64,000 bases of DNA from Vigna angularis (lineage: Eukaryota; Streptophyta; Magnoliopsida; Fabales; Fabaceae), in NCBI RefSeq assembly GCF_016808095.1, contig NC_068970.1, forward strand, positions 44,551,630 through 44,615,629. Direction: 5' to 3'. Below are positions 46,063 through 57,460 of this stretch, in pieces (the first letter of the stretch is position 1; every line of letters begins with the position of its first letter). A model generated the notes under the pieces. It was not told where the DNA came from, did not search any database, and was given only the letters and a program-made list of their open reading frames with translations. Both the position numbers and the translations under genes were made by a program.

Positions 46063-49000
46063 GACCTATTTGGGAAAGAATACAGAAAATGTTACCTTGA
46101 TTGAAGAAAAATACAAAAGAAGAATAAGACATAGTGAAGTGTTTGTTGTTTTAGAAGTTGGGAAATGAAAGGAAAGTTCGAAGAAATGGGTGAATTATTA
46201 GATAAACATCAAAAGTGCACTACTTATTGGAAGAAATGAGCATAGACAAAACTGCTATTAAAACACACCATTTTTTATATCCACTGTGATAATCAGTATG
46301 AAAAATTTTTATATTGGTTTTGAAACTAGTATGAAAAATTAAATACTTGTTATATTTTTATTCTGTACTAGTTTCAAAATCGATATAGAGAATCTTTTTT
46401 CATCGATATAAAAAAAATTCTTGTACTTGTGATATCAAATATCGCATAAAAAAAATTAATAAGTACTTATTTTATGGTTTAGTGAAATTGAAATATTTAT
46501 TTTCTTGTCATGTATTTATATCAATCATCTTGGTCAACATGTTCTTCATCAATATTTCCTTCATCCTCACTTTCATTTTTTTAACTTTATTTCTTCCTTA
46601 GATTGACTATTTTTTTTAGAAATTCATCAATCTACCTGACCACATAATGATGTTATGTATGTTTTATATATCTTGTTCTCGCGTAATTGATTCATCATAT
46701 TACTTTGTTACTCTTTTGTTGATTTCTCTTTTGACCTTGAGTTTTCATCTTCCAATGTTATTATTTTTAAGATTGTCCATTCAAAGAGAGACGAGTCAGG
46801 TTGAGAATTTCAACTTGTGAACCTATTTTGGTCCGGTTCGACCAGTTTGTCAATTTGACGAGCTAAAATGCAGGTCAGTCTAGTTTGACTTGTTGGCCCT
46901 TTTTTTTAAATTAAAAATAAAATAAAATAATTTAAAAGGTTAACTTTTCTATGTTGTAATTTTTAAAAGTATAAATATATAATAGTATTTTAAGTTCCAA
47001 TTATTAATTATAATAAAATAATTTAACATGGAAATACAATAATTATTTTAATTTATCTAACTAAAAGCATCAACTAATCCATTAAAAGTTTAGCAAATAT
47101 TTTATATGATTAAATGTGCTTTTAATATTCATTTGTATGTATATACAAACCAATTTTAAAAATAAAAATTTTAAAAAAAATTGAAAACAAGTTAAAAATT
47201 TTAAAAATTAAAAAAAATTAAAAAAAGGAGTAACGGGTCAGCCCAGCCCGTCAATCTGTGCAAGACAGATTGTCATTAGTGACCAATTTTTATTTAACGA
47301 AACATCTTGACCCGACTCGTTTTTTAATAACCAATAATGAGTCAAATCAAATCGGGTCAAGCTGCCAATTTTGTTATCTCTACAAATAGTCGACGTTGTT
47401 GGTATCGTTTTATTAAAATAATAAAATGATTAAATAATTAATTTAATTTATAAAATAAACAAATTTCAATAACAAACACTTAAATAGAAAAAATAAAATG
47501 TAATTATTTTAATTTTTAAAATAAAAATTATTTAAAGAATGAAATTAGAAAGAAAAATATCGTATATGTGAAAAAAACCAATCATCTTTTATATATATAT
47601 ATATATAAGTGTGTGTTACTTATATGTTTATGTTTTTTTTTTTTACGATATGATTTGGCGAATTTCACTAATTTCTGAAGTCTAAACGGCTGAATTCTTT
47701 TGGTGGTTACACAATTTTTGAAAAAAGTAAAGTCAAATAATTCTCATAGACAGTGGAATTGTGAATAAGTGTTTTTCATCTTTCTTTTCACATATTCGTT
47801 ATTGTGTTGAAAAACTAGAGGTTCCTTCCCTCAGAAATCATGCCAAGAATCCTATATAAAATAAAAATTCCATTTTTCCTTTCATTAATGTAATTAGTTA
47901 GTAAGTGAGCAATTCAAAATAAATAAATAGAAACATGACTAATTATTTCACTGCACAAGTTATAGTGATGGTTAGTATCGGACAGAAGTGAATTCTCATC
48001 ACCACTAATTAGAATTTTTTTGCTAACAACATTTTTTTTATTTATTAGGTTAGATCCTAATCTAGTATCATGTTGATATTATATTTTGTTTATGCACATT
48101 TCTACTAAATAAATAAAATATCTAATATTTTTTATATCATGTTTTAACTAGGGACATTTTCTTTCAAAGATCATGAAGTACTATCACCACCTATTTTTAT
48201 ATTTTCACTAATTAATTTTTTGATTATTTGTAATATAATTTTTTAGCATACACCACAACCACTTATTTCGTTTTTAAATATAAATTTATATATAAGATCC
48301 GGATAAAAACAAAATACATTTTATTTTTATTTTTATAATTTATAATATTAAATATTAAATATTTAATTATAATATTTTATTAGATGATAAAAATATTTAT
48401 AAATTATATAAAAAATTAATTAATAATTATTTTTATTTTAATTTTTAAAAAGTTGAATAAAGGTTTATATTTTAATATAATCTGGTCAATAATTTTCTTT
48501 TCTTTCTTTTATTTCGGATTTGATTATTTATTCTTTATTAAAAAAAATTCAAATTCAGTGTTTTTATTTTAAAAGATATAAGTTGAGATTTTCGTTTTGA
48601 ACTTTTAAAAGTTATTATATGCTTTCGCATTATGAAAATTATTACACTTTTCACTCTCAAAGCAAAAGTATTTTTTTTCATAGATATAAAAAATAATAAA
48701 TATGATTAATAACAAATCAAAGTAAAAAATAAAAAATAACAATTATGAATAGTTTCGGATTATAGAAAAAAAACTTATTGAAAACAAGAATGACATATGG
48801 TAAGATTATAAAAATACACATATAAATCTACCTATGAAAATTAAATTAAAATTGTATTGATTTGAATTTAATATTAAAATTAAAGATTAAATATATTTTT
48901 AGTCGTATGTTCTAAAATTGGAAGATGTTTCAGTCCAAAAATTTTAAAACGAATGAAAATAATCTTTTAAAACATATATTTTTTTAAACGTGTTCAATCA

Positions 49001-49283
49001 GACTAATATTTATAACATGTCTAGATAATGTAAATAACATAAATATCATCCTAAAACGAATATAACATATTAAAAAATTTAATTAAAAAAATTATATTAA
49101 CTTATTTTTAAAATTTGAAAACAAAATTATATATTGAAACATAAACGAGTTTTAACTCCGCCTCCAAATCATACCCCTTAAATTAAATAATAAATAATAT
49201 TTGCGTTATATTATTTGGTTTCACTAACCTTTTAATAAAAATAAAATCTGAACTAAACCCAGTAAGAAACATCTTTAGATAAA
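46063..49283. other. AT-rich intergenic DNA with a hairpin and hAT-like motifs
   Basis: No gene. An inverted repeat has arms at about 46298-46331 and 46367-46407. Around 46795-46900 and 47225-47385, GGGTCAR/TGACCCG motifs flank AT-rich DNA, which may be a decayed hAT-type element. An (AT)n run lies near 47591-47606. Confidence 0.45.
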
Positions 49284-49443
49284 AGGCCCATTATCCGGGA
49301 AATACGCAAACGGGCCCATCTATAACAGGCCTAAACCCAGAAGACGGAAAAGGGTTTTGGCATTTGGATATAAAAATTGACCTTAGGGTTTGGAAGTGCA
49401 CTTGTACAGAGGAATCGCGGCAGAGACGAAAGCGGAACCCTAA
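49284..49443 (+). promoter_or_regulatory. eL27 promoter: site II elements, TATA box, telo-boxes
   Basis: GGCCCA at 49285-49290 and GGGCCCA at 49312-49318 are TCP-type site II elements. GATATAAAA at 49367-49375 is a TATA box. Telo-box-like AAACCCTAA motifs lie at 49383-49392 (inverted) and 49436-49443. This combination is typical of plant ribosomal protein genes and is known to link them to growth control. Confidence 0.7.
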
Positions 49444-49454
49444 AGCAGAGGAAG

Positions 49455-49862
49455 ATGGTGAAGTTCCTGAGGCCAAACAAGGCAGTGATCGTCCTGCAGG
49501 GCCGTTATGCGGGGCGGAAGGCTGTGATCGTTAGGTCCTTCGACGACGGAACCAGGGAGCGCCCCTATGGCCACTGTCTGGTTGCCGGAATCAAGAAGTA
49601 CCCTAGCAAGGTCATCAAGAAGGACTCCGCCAAGAAGACGGCGAAGAAATCAAGGGTGAAGGCCTTTGTGAAGCTGGTGAACTATCAGCATCTCATGCCC
49701 ACGCGCTACACGCTCGACGTAGATCTCAAGGACGCCGTCAACCCCGACGTCCTCTCCTCCAAAGACAAAAAGGTCACCGCTCTCAAGGAGACCAAGAAGC
49801 GCTTCGAGGAAAGGTTCAAGACCGGCAAGAACAGGTGGTTCTTTACCAAACTCAGATTCTGA
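49455..49862 (+). CDS. RPL27: 60S ribosomal protein L27 (eL27)
   Basis: An intronless gene for 135 aa, the usual eL27 length. The N-terminus [20 protein letters not shown] starts the KOW-type fold (residues about 5-40). [17 protein letters not shown] and a Lys-rich [20 protein letters not shown] follow, and the C-terminus ends WFFTKLRF as in other plant eL27 proteins. The protein sits in the large cytosolic ribosomal subunit. I took the ATG at 49455 because it begins the conserved protein; the frame stays open upstream to 49377 within the leader. The coding DNA is far richer in GC than its surroundings, as expected for a highly expressed gene. No damage is visible. Confidence 0.96.
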   Translation: MVKFLRPNKAVIVLQGRYAGRKAVIVRSFDDGTRERPYGHCLVAGIKKYPSKVIKKDSAKKTAKKSRVKAFVKLVNYQHLMPTRYTLDVDLKDAVNPDVLSSKDKKVTALKETKKRFEERFKTGKNRWFFTKLRF

Positions 49863-52239
49863 TCACCTCCACATTTTTCTTAAGCCTTTCCTGATCTTAC
49901 TTTTTCCAATGTAATCGAAGATCTTATGAGATAGTTTTGTTATCTTCTTTTACATCCATTGCACCTTTTTATATTAATATTTTGGGTTTTTTTAATCAAT
50001 TTCTGAACATTTTGGTTTTTTTTTATAGTAAAGAATTTTGATAGACGTCTCCATTTAATTGGAAATTTTATGTTTTTGTTTTATAAGTGCTGCGTTGTGG
50101 TTGTGATTGTGGTCTTATGGTTGTAGTTTACATGATTCAGCACATTTTTTCACGGAATTAACGAACGTGTTATAGGCGTGATTGTAACATAAAGTGAAAT
50201 TACATATTGGATTTATTATGTTCGAGAAATTACATATTGGATTTATTATGTTCGAATATGAAAACCGATTTATCAATGGTGGAGGTTTTACGTTTCTGTG
50301 GGCATTATTGATGTAGAATTCGGGAATAAAGATGAATCGTGTAGTTTGGCTCTATTGGGGCATCGTGGTCACAAGTTCCCCACTCTTTGGCCAAATGGCC
50401 AACTCAGAACAAAGCATGGTTAATGTTCCATTCTATGTACGTGTCTTGCAAAGTACAGAATCCAATCCCCAATTAGAATCATATTTGTGAACTTGGTGAC
50501 GCTTGTGGTTAATGTCTCCAACTGATCAACTGCCTTTCTGACACTCAGATAAAATGATCAAGTGCAACCCCCAGTTCTATCATGTTAAAAGAGAAAAATC
50601 GTGAAATCATCACATTCCAGTAGTCCGTCTATGTAATGACACTTGCAACTTTGCATGTGATGTACAGAAAATTGTATGCATATAAGAAAGAAACCTCTCT
50701 CGACGACACTGGCATGCACCATCGCGGTAGTAAACGCATGACATTTGAAAAAAAACGCATTTCTGTGGGACGTACCACCAAACACACACTACTGGTAACC
50801 TTGTTATTACATTTGAGCCCTGGCAGGATTTTCAGGGGTCGATGAGTGGTTGAATATGGGGTTTTGGTTAATCTGTTTCCCAGGTAGTCAATTTGAAAGT
50901 AGAGTCTGAAGCAACGAAACAGTACACCCTAACGCGGTGCTGTGCTTGTGGTGAAACGTGCCTACTTTGTTTATGGAAGCGTGAGGGGAGATGAGGAGGT
51001 AGGTGCGCCAAATGTAATGTACAATACCTAGTAATCTCATAAAGTTATAAAAAAAAAGGTTAGTATAATCATTTTGTTATTAAAGTTTATATAACTAATT
51101 TATATAATTCAAGTATATATATATATATCAATTAAATTCTTACTTTTATCCAGTGTAAATGTCAAGTTATTTTTAGACTAAAACGAAGTTATCTCCATTG
51201 GAATCATTCTTTTACTCTGTTTATTTATCTCGCTAATATCAATTTCATATTTATGCAGTTGAGAAATTATCTATATAAGTATCATTGTTCATATAAAAAT
51301 CTTCCATACAATTTGAAGTTTTTGTTTAATTGAATGAACCCTTGAGGTGTGCAAGCATAAAGAAACTTGGATAGTAAAGTGTACGTAAGCTTTCAACACA
51401 AATAGGCCTTGGACGGAATAGTCTAGAACGTTAGAATATTTGGAAGAGACAAGACATTTAGGCTTGATGACTTTGACAATCTAAAGCAGCCTGAGGTGAA
51501 ACTCATTGTACTTCACAAAAGGCGTACTACGTTGCTCGGAAAGAACAAAGCATGATCTAAAATTATCACTTCTGAAAAAGGGAGCTCAGAAACCATGAAA
51601 CAACATTCAAACTACGACTCTTACGATACAACAATTAAGTATAATATAGAATGACAAATTTTAAGAATCTCCAACTTCTCAATATTCTCTCTTTTCTGAG
51701 ATGGAAATTTTAAAAATACAATCAAATGATGAAGGTAGGTTCCACTTCCAATACTATGCCAACCAGACAATAAGGAGGGGGTGCCTTGGTCTTCTAAGCA
51801 GCTACAATTAATCATTCTGTACTTCATCGTCCATTAAGCAACATTCTCACCTCAATCAAAGTCAGTTCTTCCTGTGACGAAACAGAAACATCTCAATTTA
51901 TTCAACCAGAATGTTTCTCTTTAGGGTGGTAGGGGGATATCCCAGGAAATGAGTTATCAAGTGGGAGAAAATACATAAACAAGAATGTTTTTTTCATGCA
52001 TATATGTATGTAAAAGAGTAGGTTCGAATGTGTTATCTGTCCACACCTAAATGCATAACTACAAAAGGAAAAAAAATACATGTAACATTATACAACAGAT
52101 CAATAATCACATTCAGAACAGAGCATTACAACTTGAAAAGCCAATGTTACTTAAAAATCCTAGTGGACAGAGGGAGATAACAGCCTCCCAGTGCATGCTC
52201 ATATTCACAAAGCATAACATAAAGTAAAACTCCGAAGGA
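49863..52239. other. 3' flanks of RPL27 and TRX-o and intergenic DNA
   Basis: No gene supported. A perfect 30-bp tandem duplication lies at 50196-50225 and 50226-50255, and an (AT)n run near 51115-51128. The right part probably includes the 3' UTR of the minus-strand thioredoxin gene. Confidence 0.5.
50196..50255. repeat. 30-bp perfect tandem duplication
   Basis: GAAATTACATATTGGATTTA plus ten further bases occurs twice back to back without a mismatch, so it is recent. Confidence 0.95.
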
Positions 52240-55200
52240 TTACTTGAAGAGTTTCTCTGTGATATTGGTCAATCGTGCAACATCAGCACCTACAAGAACA
52301 TCGGCCATTTTTCCATTCTGAAAGAAATGAAGTGTAGGCTGCAGAAGGTAAAAACATTGCTATAAGTTATAACCTTTAGGAGGAGGGATATTACAGTGAA
52401 GCGTTTAAGATAAGTTTGCAAGGACAGAGATAAAGCATTTTCTACTGTCTCCACTGAATATTAAAAAAAATGAGAAATGGCGTGTTAATTTATGTACATG
52501 TAAAAATCTGAAGAATCGCCTTAGTCAGAGAAGAATTAATGCACCACAAAAAGTTCTTAAGCAAGGGAAGAGCTAAATCTTAGAGTACAAGTAAAGAATT
52601 TCATGTTAACAAAAGCCACGCAGAGATTTACAGTCTGAAATTGCCACAATCTTCAGTGACTTCACAATTATATATTGATATTAAAAACAACGCTACTGTA
52701 GCACACTTGTTCAATGACAGATAAATCAGTGGAAATTTAAATTGATAAGGCATATTTAAGTCAATTGACAATGATAGCATAGCTTACCTAACTGAGCATG
52801 TATACAAATTACAGCTAGGTCTTAGAAAAGAGATATATATAAGTGGCCTAAGTTTTCATTGAATTTAATCTAATTTTCAACCTAACTCAATCCATCCCAA
52901 CCATAATTGGTTTGGGTATAGATGGGTTATCAGATTAAGTAATTAGAAAACATTATCACCCCTTAAAGAAAAATACCTCAATAGATAATTTTAATATTTC
53001 TTAATTCTTAAAATCTAAGGATGATAATTATAAGATATACATAACCAGTAATTCTAAAAATACTGGAAAGTCAAAATAGCAATCATAAAATAATATTCAT
53101 AGATATGTTTTGCAACTCAGTGAATGGGGTCCCAAGACAAGAAATTATAGATAATATTCTACAATGACATTGATATTTATTTGTTATAGCATATGCGAGA
53201 TGAAATATTTATCCCTAGTATTCGTACAACAATATTCATATAATAAATCATAAAACTGGTTTTACACAGTAGATTTATTAGAAAATTAGTATTTTTATTA
53301 AAAAGTTGTGGTAGGTCGGATTCATTAGGTTTAAAACTCCCTAACCCAATGTTAATTGGAAGCACTAACAAAAAACTAACCCAACTAAAACTGTAAAAAT
53401 GTAATTCGGCTGAACGGATTTGGAAGCACACAACTCACTTACACTGCTGAACTAGAATAAGCATGATATATTTTTTATATTAAAGCTTGAATTTTAAAGA
53501 TTTGGTGATTACAAGCTTGAAAATTTGATCCTTCTAACCACAATATGCTATGTTGATGATCACATTAGCTTTGAAGATGTTGATCTTGTGTTTGATCTGG
53601 GTTTAGGTTGTAATTTGTGGATTTGATCTCATAAGTGCTTCCTTTAACTTAATCATTTGTTAAGTTGGAAAGCCTTTGAAAGTGTTTTGGTATATCTTGT
53701 GGTTTTTAGTTTTATTTTAATAGATTAAAGTGTGCTTTAATCCGTTAAAATGTTCTTAGATTTGTTGGAAAAGAAAGAAAGAACATTTGAATCGCTTCAT
53801 ATAACGATTTAATCAATTATAATCACTTAAAATCCAAAGCTGTCAATTTGGCTGTTTTAATCTATTAAAACGAGCTTTACATAGATTAAAATCACTTATA
53901 TCTTTTGCTTTTACTGTTCTGCTTTAATCAATTCAACCCACTTAAAACTGATTTTAACATATTAAAATATTGTTTTAACCAATTAAAACCTCGAGAGCTT
54001 AGTAAGCTCTATTTTAATCGATTAAAACTATCAACTACCATAATCTTTATATCTCTCTAACTTCAAAACCATATATGATATGCAATTAAAACCATTATTT
54101 TTGAAACTAAAACACTTTGCCTACAAAGAGAGACTCTAACCTGAGATTAAAAACACTTCTTGGAGCCTTCTTGCTTTAATCTTTGGTTCAAATCCTTGGT
54201 TTAAGAAGTTCACATTGTAATAACCTTTATATTTTTTCTTCTGATAAGACTTTTAAGGTGTATGTTAGGAAAAAGGTTCAAATTAGAAGTTACAAAACAG
54301 TTAACAGTAGTTGGACAGTTTATGGGTGGTTAGAAGAAGTTATTTAATCTAGTAAGTGTTATCTTTTAAGGAGGAAACGGTTCCTCCTGGTGGTGGTGTG
54401 CATTTTGTTTCAAAACAGGGCTTGTCCTGTGTAGAAGGGAATTTCTTCCCTTGGAAGTTATTTACGTTGTTAAGGAAGATTTGTGTGTTAATTTCTTAAA
54501 CTGAATTATAAATCTGGTTTCTTCTCTATTGTGTTGTATCTTTGTCCAAGTGATCTTGTTCCTTTTCTGTAATTTCTATGGTGTATTCATCTTAACTAGG
54601 GCTGTCAAGTGTGTTGTTTGTGATAGGGTTTCATAAGTGTCGCTAGAGATCTTGTATAGTTCAAGATCTAGTTGTGTGTGTATTGTATTTTCTAGTTTTC
54701 TTAAGAGGTTCTTGTGAAATTTGAAAATACAGTAGATTGGTCTAATCAGGGTGATTAGGTAACTAGATGTAGCTCTTGTGATAGAATAAACCACCACAAA
54801 TCTTGAGTCTCTCTCCTCTCTCTTTTCTTTACCTGTTATACAGCATATTATACTTCTCGTATATCTTGTATCTTCAATCTTGGTTTAAATTGATATGCTG
54901 TGATCTTGATCAATCAATTCAATAATAATTTGTTATCCTATTTTGAAAATTGGTGATAGTTCAATTCACCCGTCCCATTAAGGTTTCACCACTTCGTTAA
55001 TGAAATAATAATCCACTGACAAAGATGTTTACCACCAAATACATTAAAAATTATCAAAGCAATAATAAAAAGAGAGAAACGAACAAAAAGAGGCATGCAT
55101 TAATAAAAACAGATGAATAAACAGAGGGAGAAGTTTCAAATTGTTGACGAATGCCTGATATGATTCACAATCTACAACCAGATTTTATTGTATACATGTG

Positions 55201-57228
55201 CAAAAGAAAAAGGTTTTATCACCACAAGCAGTATTTGAACATAAATTTCTAACACCAATGTCAAATAAATTACCACAGATGTAATCTGCAATTTGCCCAA
55301 TGTGCCTTGAATTGCTTCCTGGGAAAAGTGAAAGTGAATGTTTAAGCTCCTTGATACATGGAAACTTCTTGATGCCATAAATTATTAAAATTATGCAAAA
55401 CATACTTTTAAGTTTAACACGCAAAAAAGTAATGAAAAAGGTAGAAACCACCAAATGCCCAAACCCAAGTCTCATACTGACTATAAATAGTGTCAAAATA
55501 CAATATATAAATGAGAGTAATCCTCAACTTGCAAGCCAATTTTATAGGATTGAGTTAAACCTAAACCATGTTATAGGATGGTATCATAGTCTACTCTAGA
55601 TCCACAAAAAGGGTCACTTACCATGCTATCCACGTTCCAAGCCCCTTAATGTTGGATATGAGGTGTATTGGGAAAAAACCAAGTCTATATAAATGAAGGC
55701 AATCCTCACTTTACAAGTTGATTTTGTAAAGTTGTGTTAGACCTAAACTACTTTGTAAAAGTAGCAACAAAATGAAAAGTACAAAGCATGTAAATCTGAT
55801 CGTGTGATTCCTTGTAAGCATTTACGTCTGTATGTTATCATATCACTTTTCAAGATCTTAGTAAGCATGTCTTAACTTGTGACTTATATTTTTTTTATAT
55901 ATTAACAACAAATGGATAACGAGTCAGTGACTACAAGACATGCATACTTATGTGTCCTACATTCATATTTATAACGCTAAAAATATAATTAGACTCATGC
56001 AGAATATGAATTTTAAGCTATTTTCAACTGTGCGGTACATCTTATTGAAAATTCAATCTAAGATAAGAAAAAAGGAAAAAAAGTGGCATTCTGAAATCTA
56101 TTAAATAAATTGTAGTTTTGCTCATGATTCGAACCCACAGATCACACAATTAATATACTCCATACCTGATCGATGTCAATCTTATATGTTGTCACATGAG
56201 GATACTTCTTACTGAGCTCCCCAACTATAGGAGAAATAAACCTGCCTAAACAGAAGTATACACCACGAAAACAGTGAGAATTTTTCTATTGAATACAGAC
56301 ATCAAGAAAAACATATACAAACAACAAAATCATATACACCACCTCTTTGTGGAAAACCAATAATTTATGGCATGCACCATCCACATAATTTTTTCTATCC
56401 GCCAAAAGATGAATTACTCAACTCAAACAAGAGCAAAAAACTGGTTTGTAAGTTTAGAGTACATCACAAAACATATTCTCTTTAGCGTTTCTGAAAGAGT
56501 TGGCGATCTCACATTCACTGGGAGCATAATTTATTGTTTGGTATCATAGATACACCAAATACTCTCAAATTATGTGATCGCATCCTCATTGTTCTTTTGC
56601 AATGGTCACACATATGCATCACCAAGAATAAACAGCACAGTAAAACAATTACAATTCATTGGAAATATCTAAGTCAACATAAGAAAGGGTCACCGCAACT
56701 TACAAGGTCCACACCAAACCGCAGTGAAATAGAAGACGGCGTGCAACGAGTTATCTATTGAACAGAATTTCACCAGGTAGAAAAATTCAGCTCTTTATAG
56801 ATTCATCCACATATAAAAGAATAACAAAACAGAAGAAGAATAAAGTATATTTACAGACCTGTACAAAAACCTATCTGCAAATTCATGGAATAACAAACTT
56901 CTATAAGAAAATAGCAACAAAACATAGACATACCTTTGACTTTGGTAAGGATGTTGTTGAACTCTTCCTCTGAATTAACAAGAACAACATCAGACGAACC
57001 TGAAAATAATTCACCAATAGACTTAGTTATTCCGACGCAGTAAAATAAAATTAAAACAATTAAATATATAAAGTCGTTTTCATCAAGTGGAAATAGTATC
57101 AGTAGGAAGCGAATTCAGATATAGAGGTTAATGCAAAGGTGAACAATGCACACAGCGCAGCAAGTAAAATAACGCGATTCCTTTCGTTTGCATATAAAAA
57201 TCAAGCAATGCAGAACGTGTGTGTGTGT

Positions 57229-57265
<37 letters not shown>

Positions 57266-57460
57266 GGCGGAGGAGAGGGAGCGGGAGTGGTGGAAGGATG
57301 GGAGGAGAGAGAGTTGAGAGGAGGCAATTGCGGTGGCAAAGAGAGATGGTTTGGATGGGAGTGAGAGAAAGCGGTGGTGAGCGTTGAAGACGATCGGCCG
57401 AACACTATTCTTTATCGCATGTCGAAGAGCCAAAGATCGAAACAACCAGTTTCTCGTCAT
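52240..57460 (-). CDS. Mitochondrial thioredoxin, TRX-o type
   Basis: Six exons with GT-AG borders join in frame: 57262-57460, 56934-56999, 56704-56754, 56166-56245, 55274-55318 and 52240-52338, giving 179 aa. Residues 1 to about 66 are rich in Arg, Ser and Leu and lack acidic residues, as in a mitochondrial targeting peptide. The redox centre WCGPC is at 102-106, split by an intron inside Cys106. FYFTAVWCGPCRFISPIVGE, YKIDID, the cis-proline (Pro148) in SVPTLHFF, and the VGAD near the C-terminus are typical thioredoxin features. Sequence and exon pattern fit plant TRX-o, which is reduced by the NADPH thioredoxin reductase and acts on TCA-cycle enzymes and alternative oxidase. The last intron is 2.9 kb and the fourth intron holds a TRIM. 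Exon 1 ends directly at a CT microsatellite. Confidence 0.92.
53460..55010. other. Probable retroelement-derived sequence in the last TRX-o intron
   Basis: This stretch carries repeated TTTTAATCGATTAAAAC-like segments (about 53700-54030), seen in legume copia LTRs, and reads like transcribed LTR DNA (TCTCTCTCCTCTC, then a GATCTTGATCAATCAATTCA segment). No coding domain, matching LTR or target duplication was found, so the class and borders are uncertain. Confidence 0.35.
55491..55760 (+). mobile_element. TRIM-like mini LTR element in TRX-o intron 4
   Basis: Two related repeats (about 55491-55578 and 55664-55760) share ATATAAATGA-GCAATCCTCA and GTTAGACCTAAA-type blocks. The first is followed by a primer-binding-like TGGTATCATAG (55579-55589) and the second is preceded by the purine tract GGATATGAGG. 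It is related to the element at 20306-20674 but more diverged, and lies antisense to the host gene. Confidence 0.55.
57219..57260 (+). repeat. (GT)n(GA)n compound microsatellite at the TRX-o exon 1 donor
   Basis: A short GT run is followed by about 14 GA units ending at 57260, one base before the last G of the donor dinucleotide complement. In the gene's sense the intron begins GTCTCTCTCT. Confidence 0.95.

Noticed and set aside
46795..47385. A second hAT-like element with GGGTCA-type subterminal motifs
   Set aside because: The ends do not form convincing terminal inverted repeats and no 8-bp duplication was found.
56125..56160. GATTCGAACCC-like motif suggesting a tRNA T-arm
   Set aside because: No matching acceptor stem or anticodon arm at the right spacing, and it lies in a TRX-o intron.
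57139..57460. Overlapping frames with Arg-Glu or Ser-Leu repeats
   Set aside because: They are translations of the GA/CT microsatellite and of TRX-o exon 1 in wrong frames.
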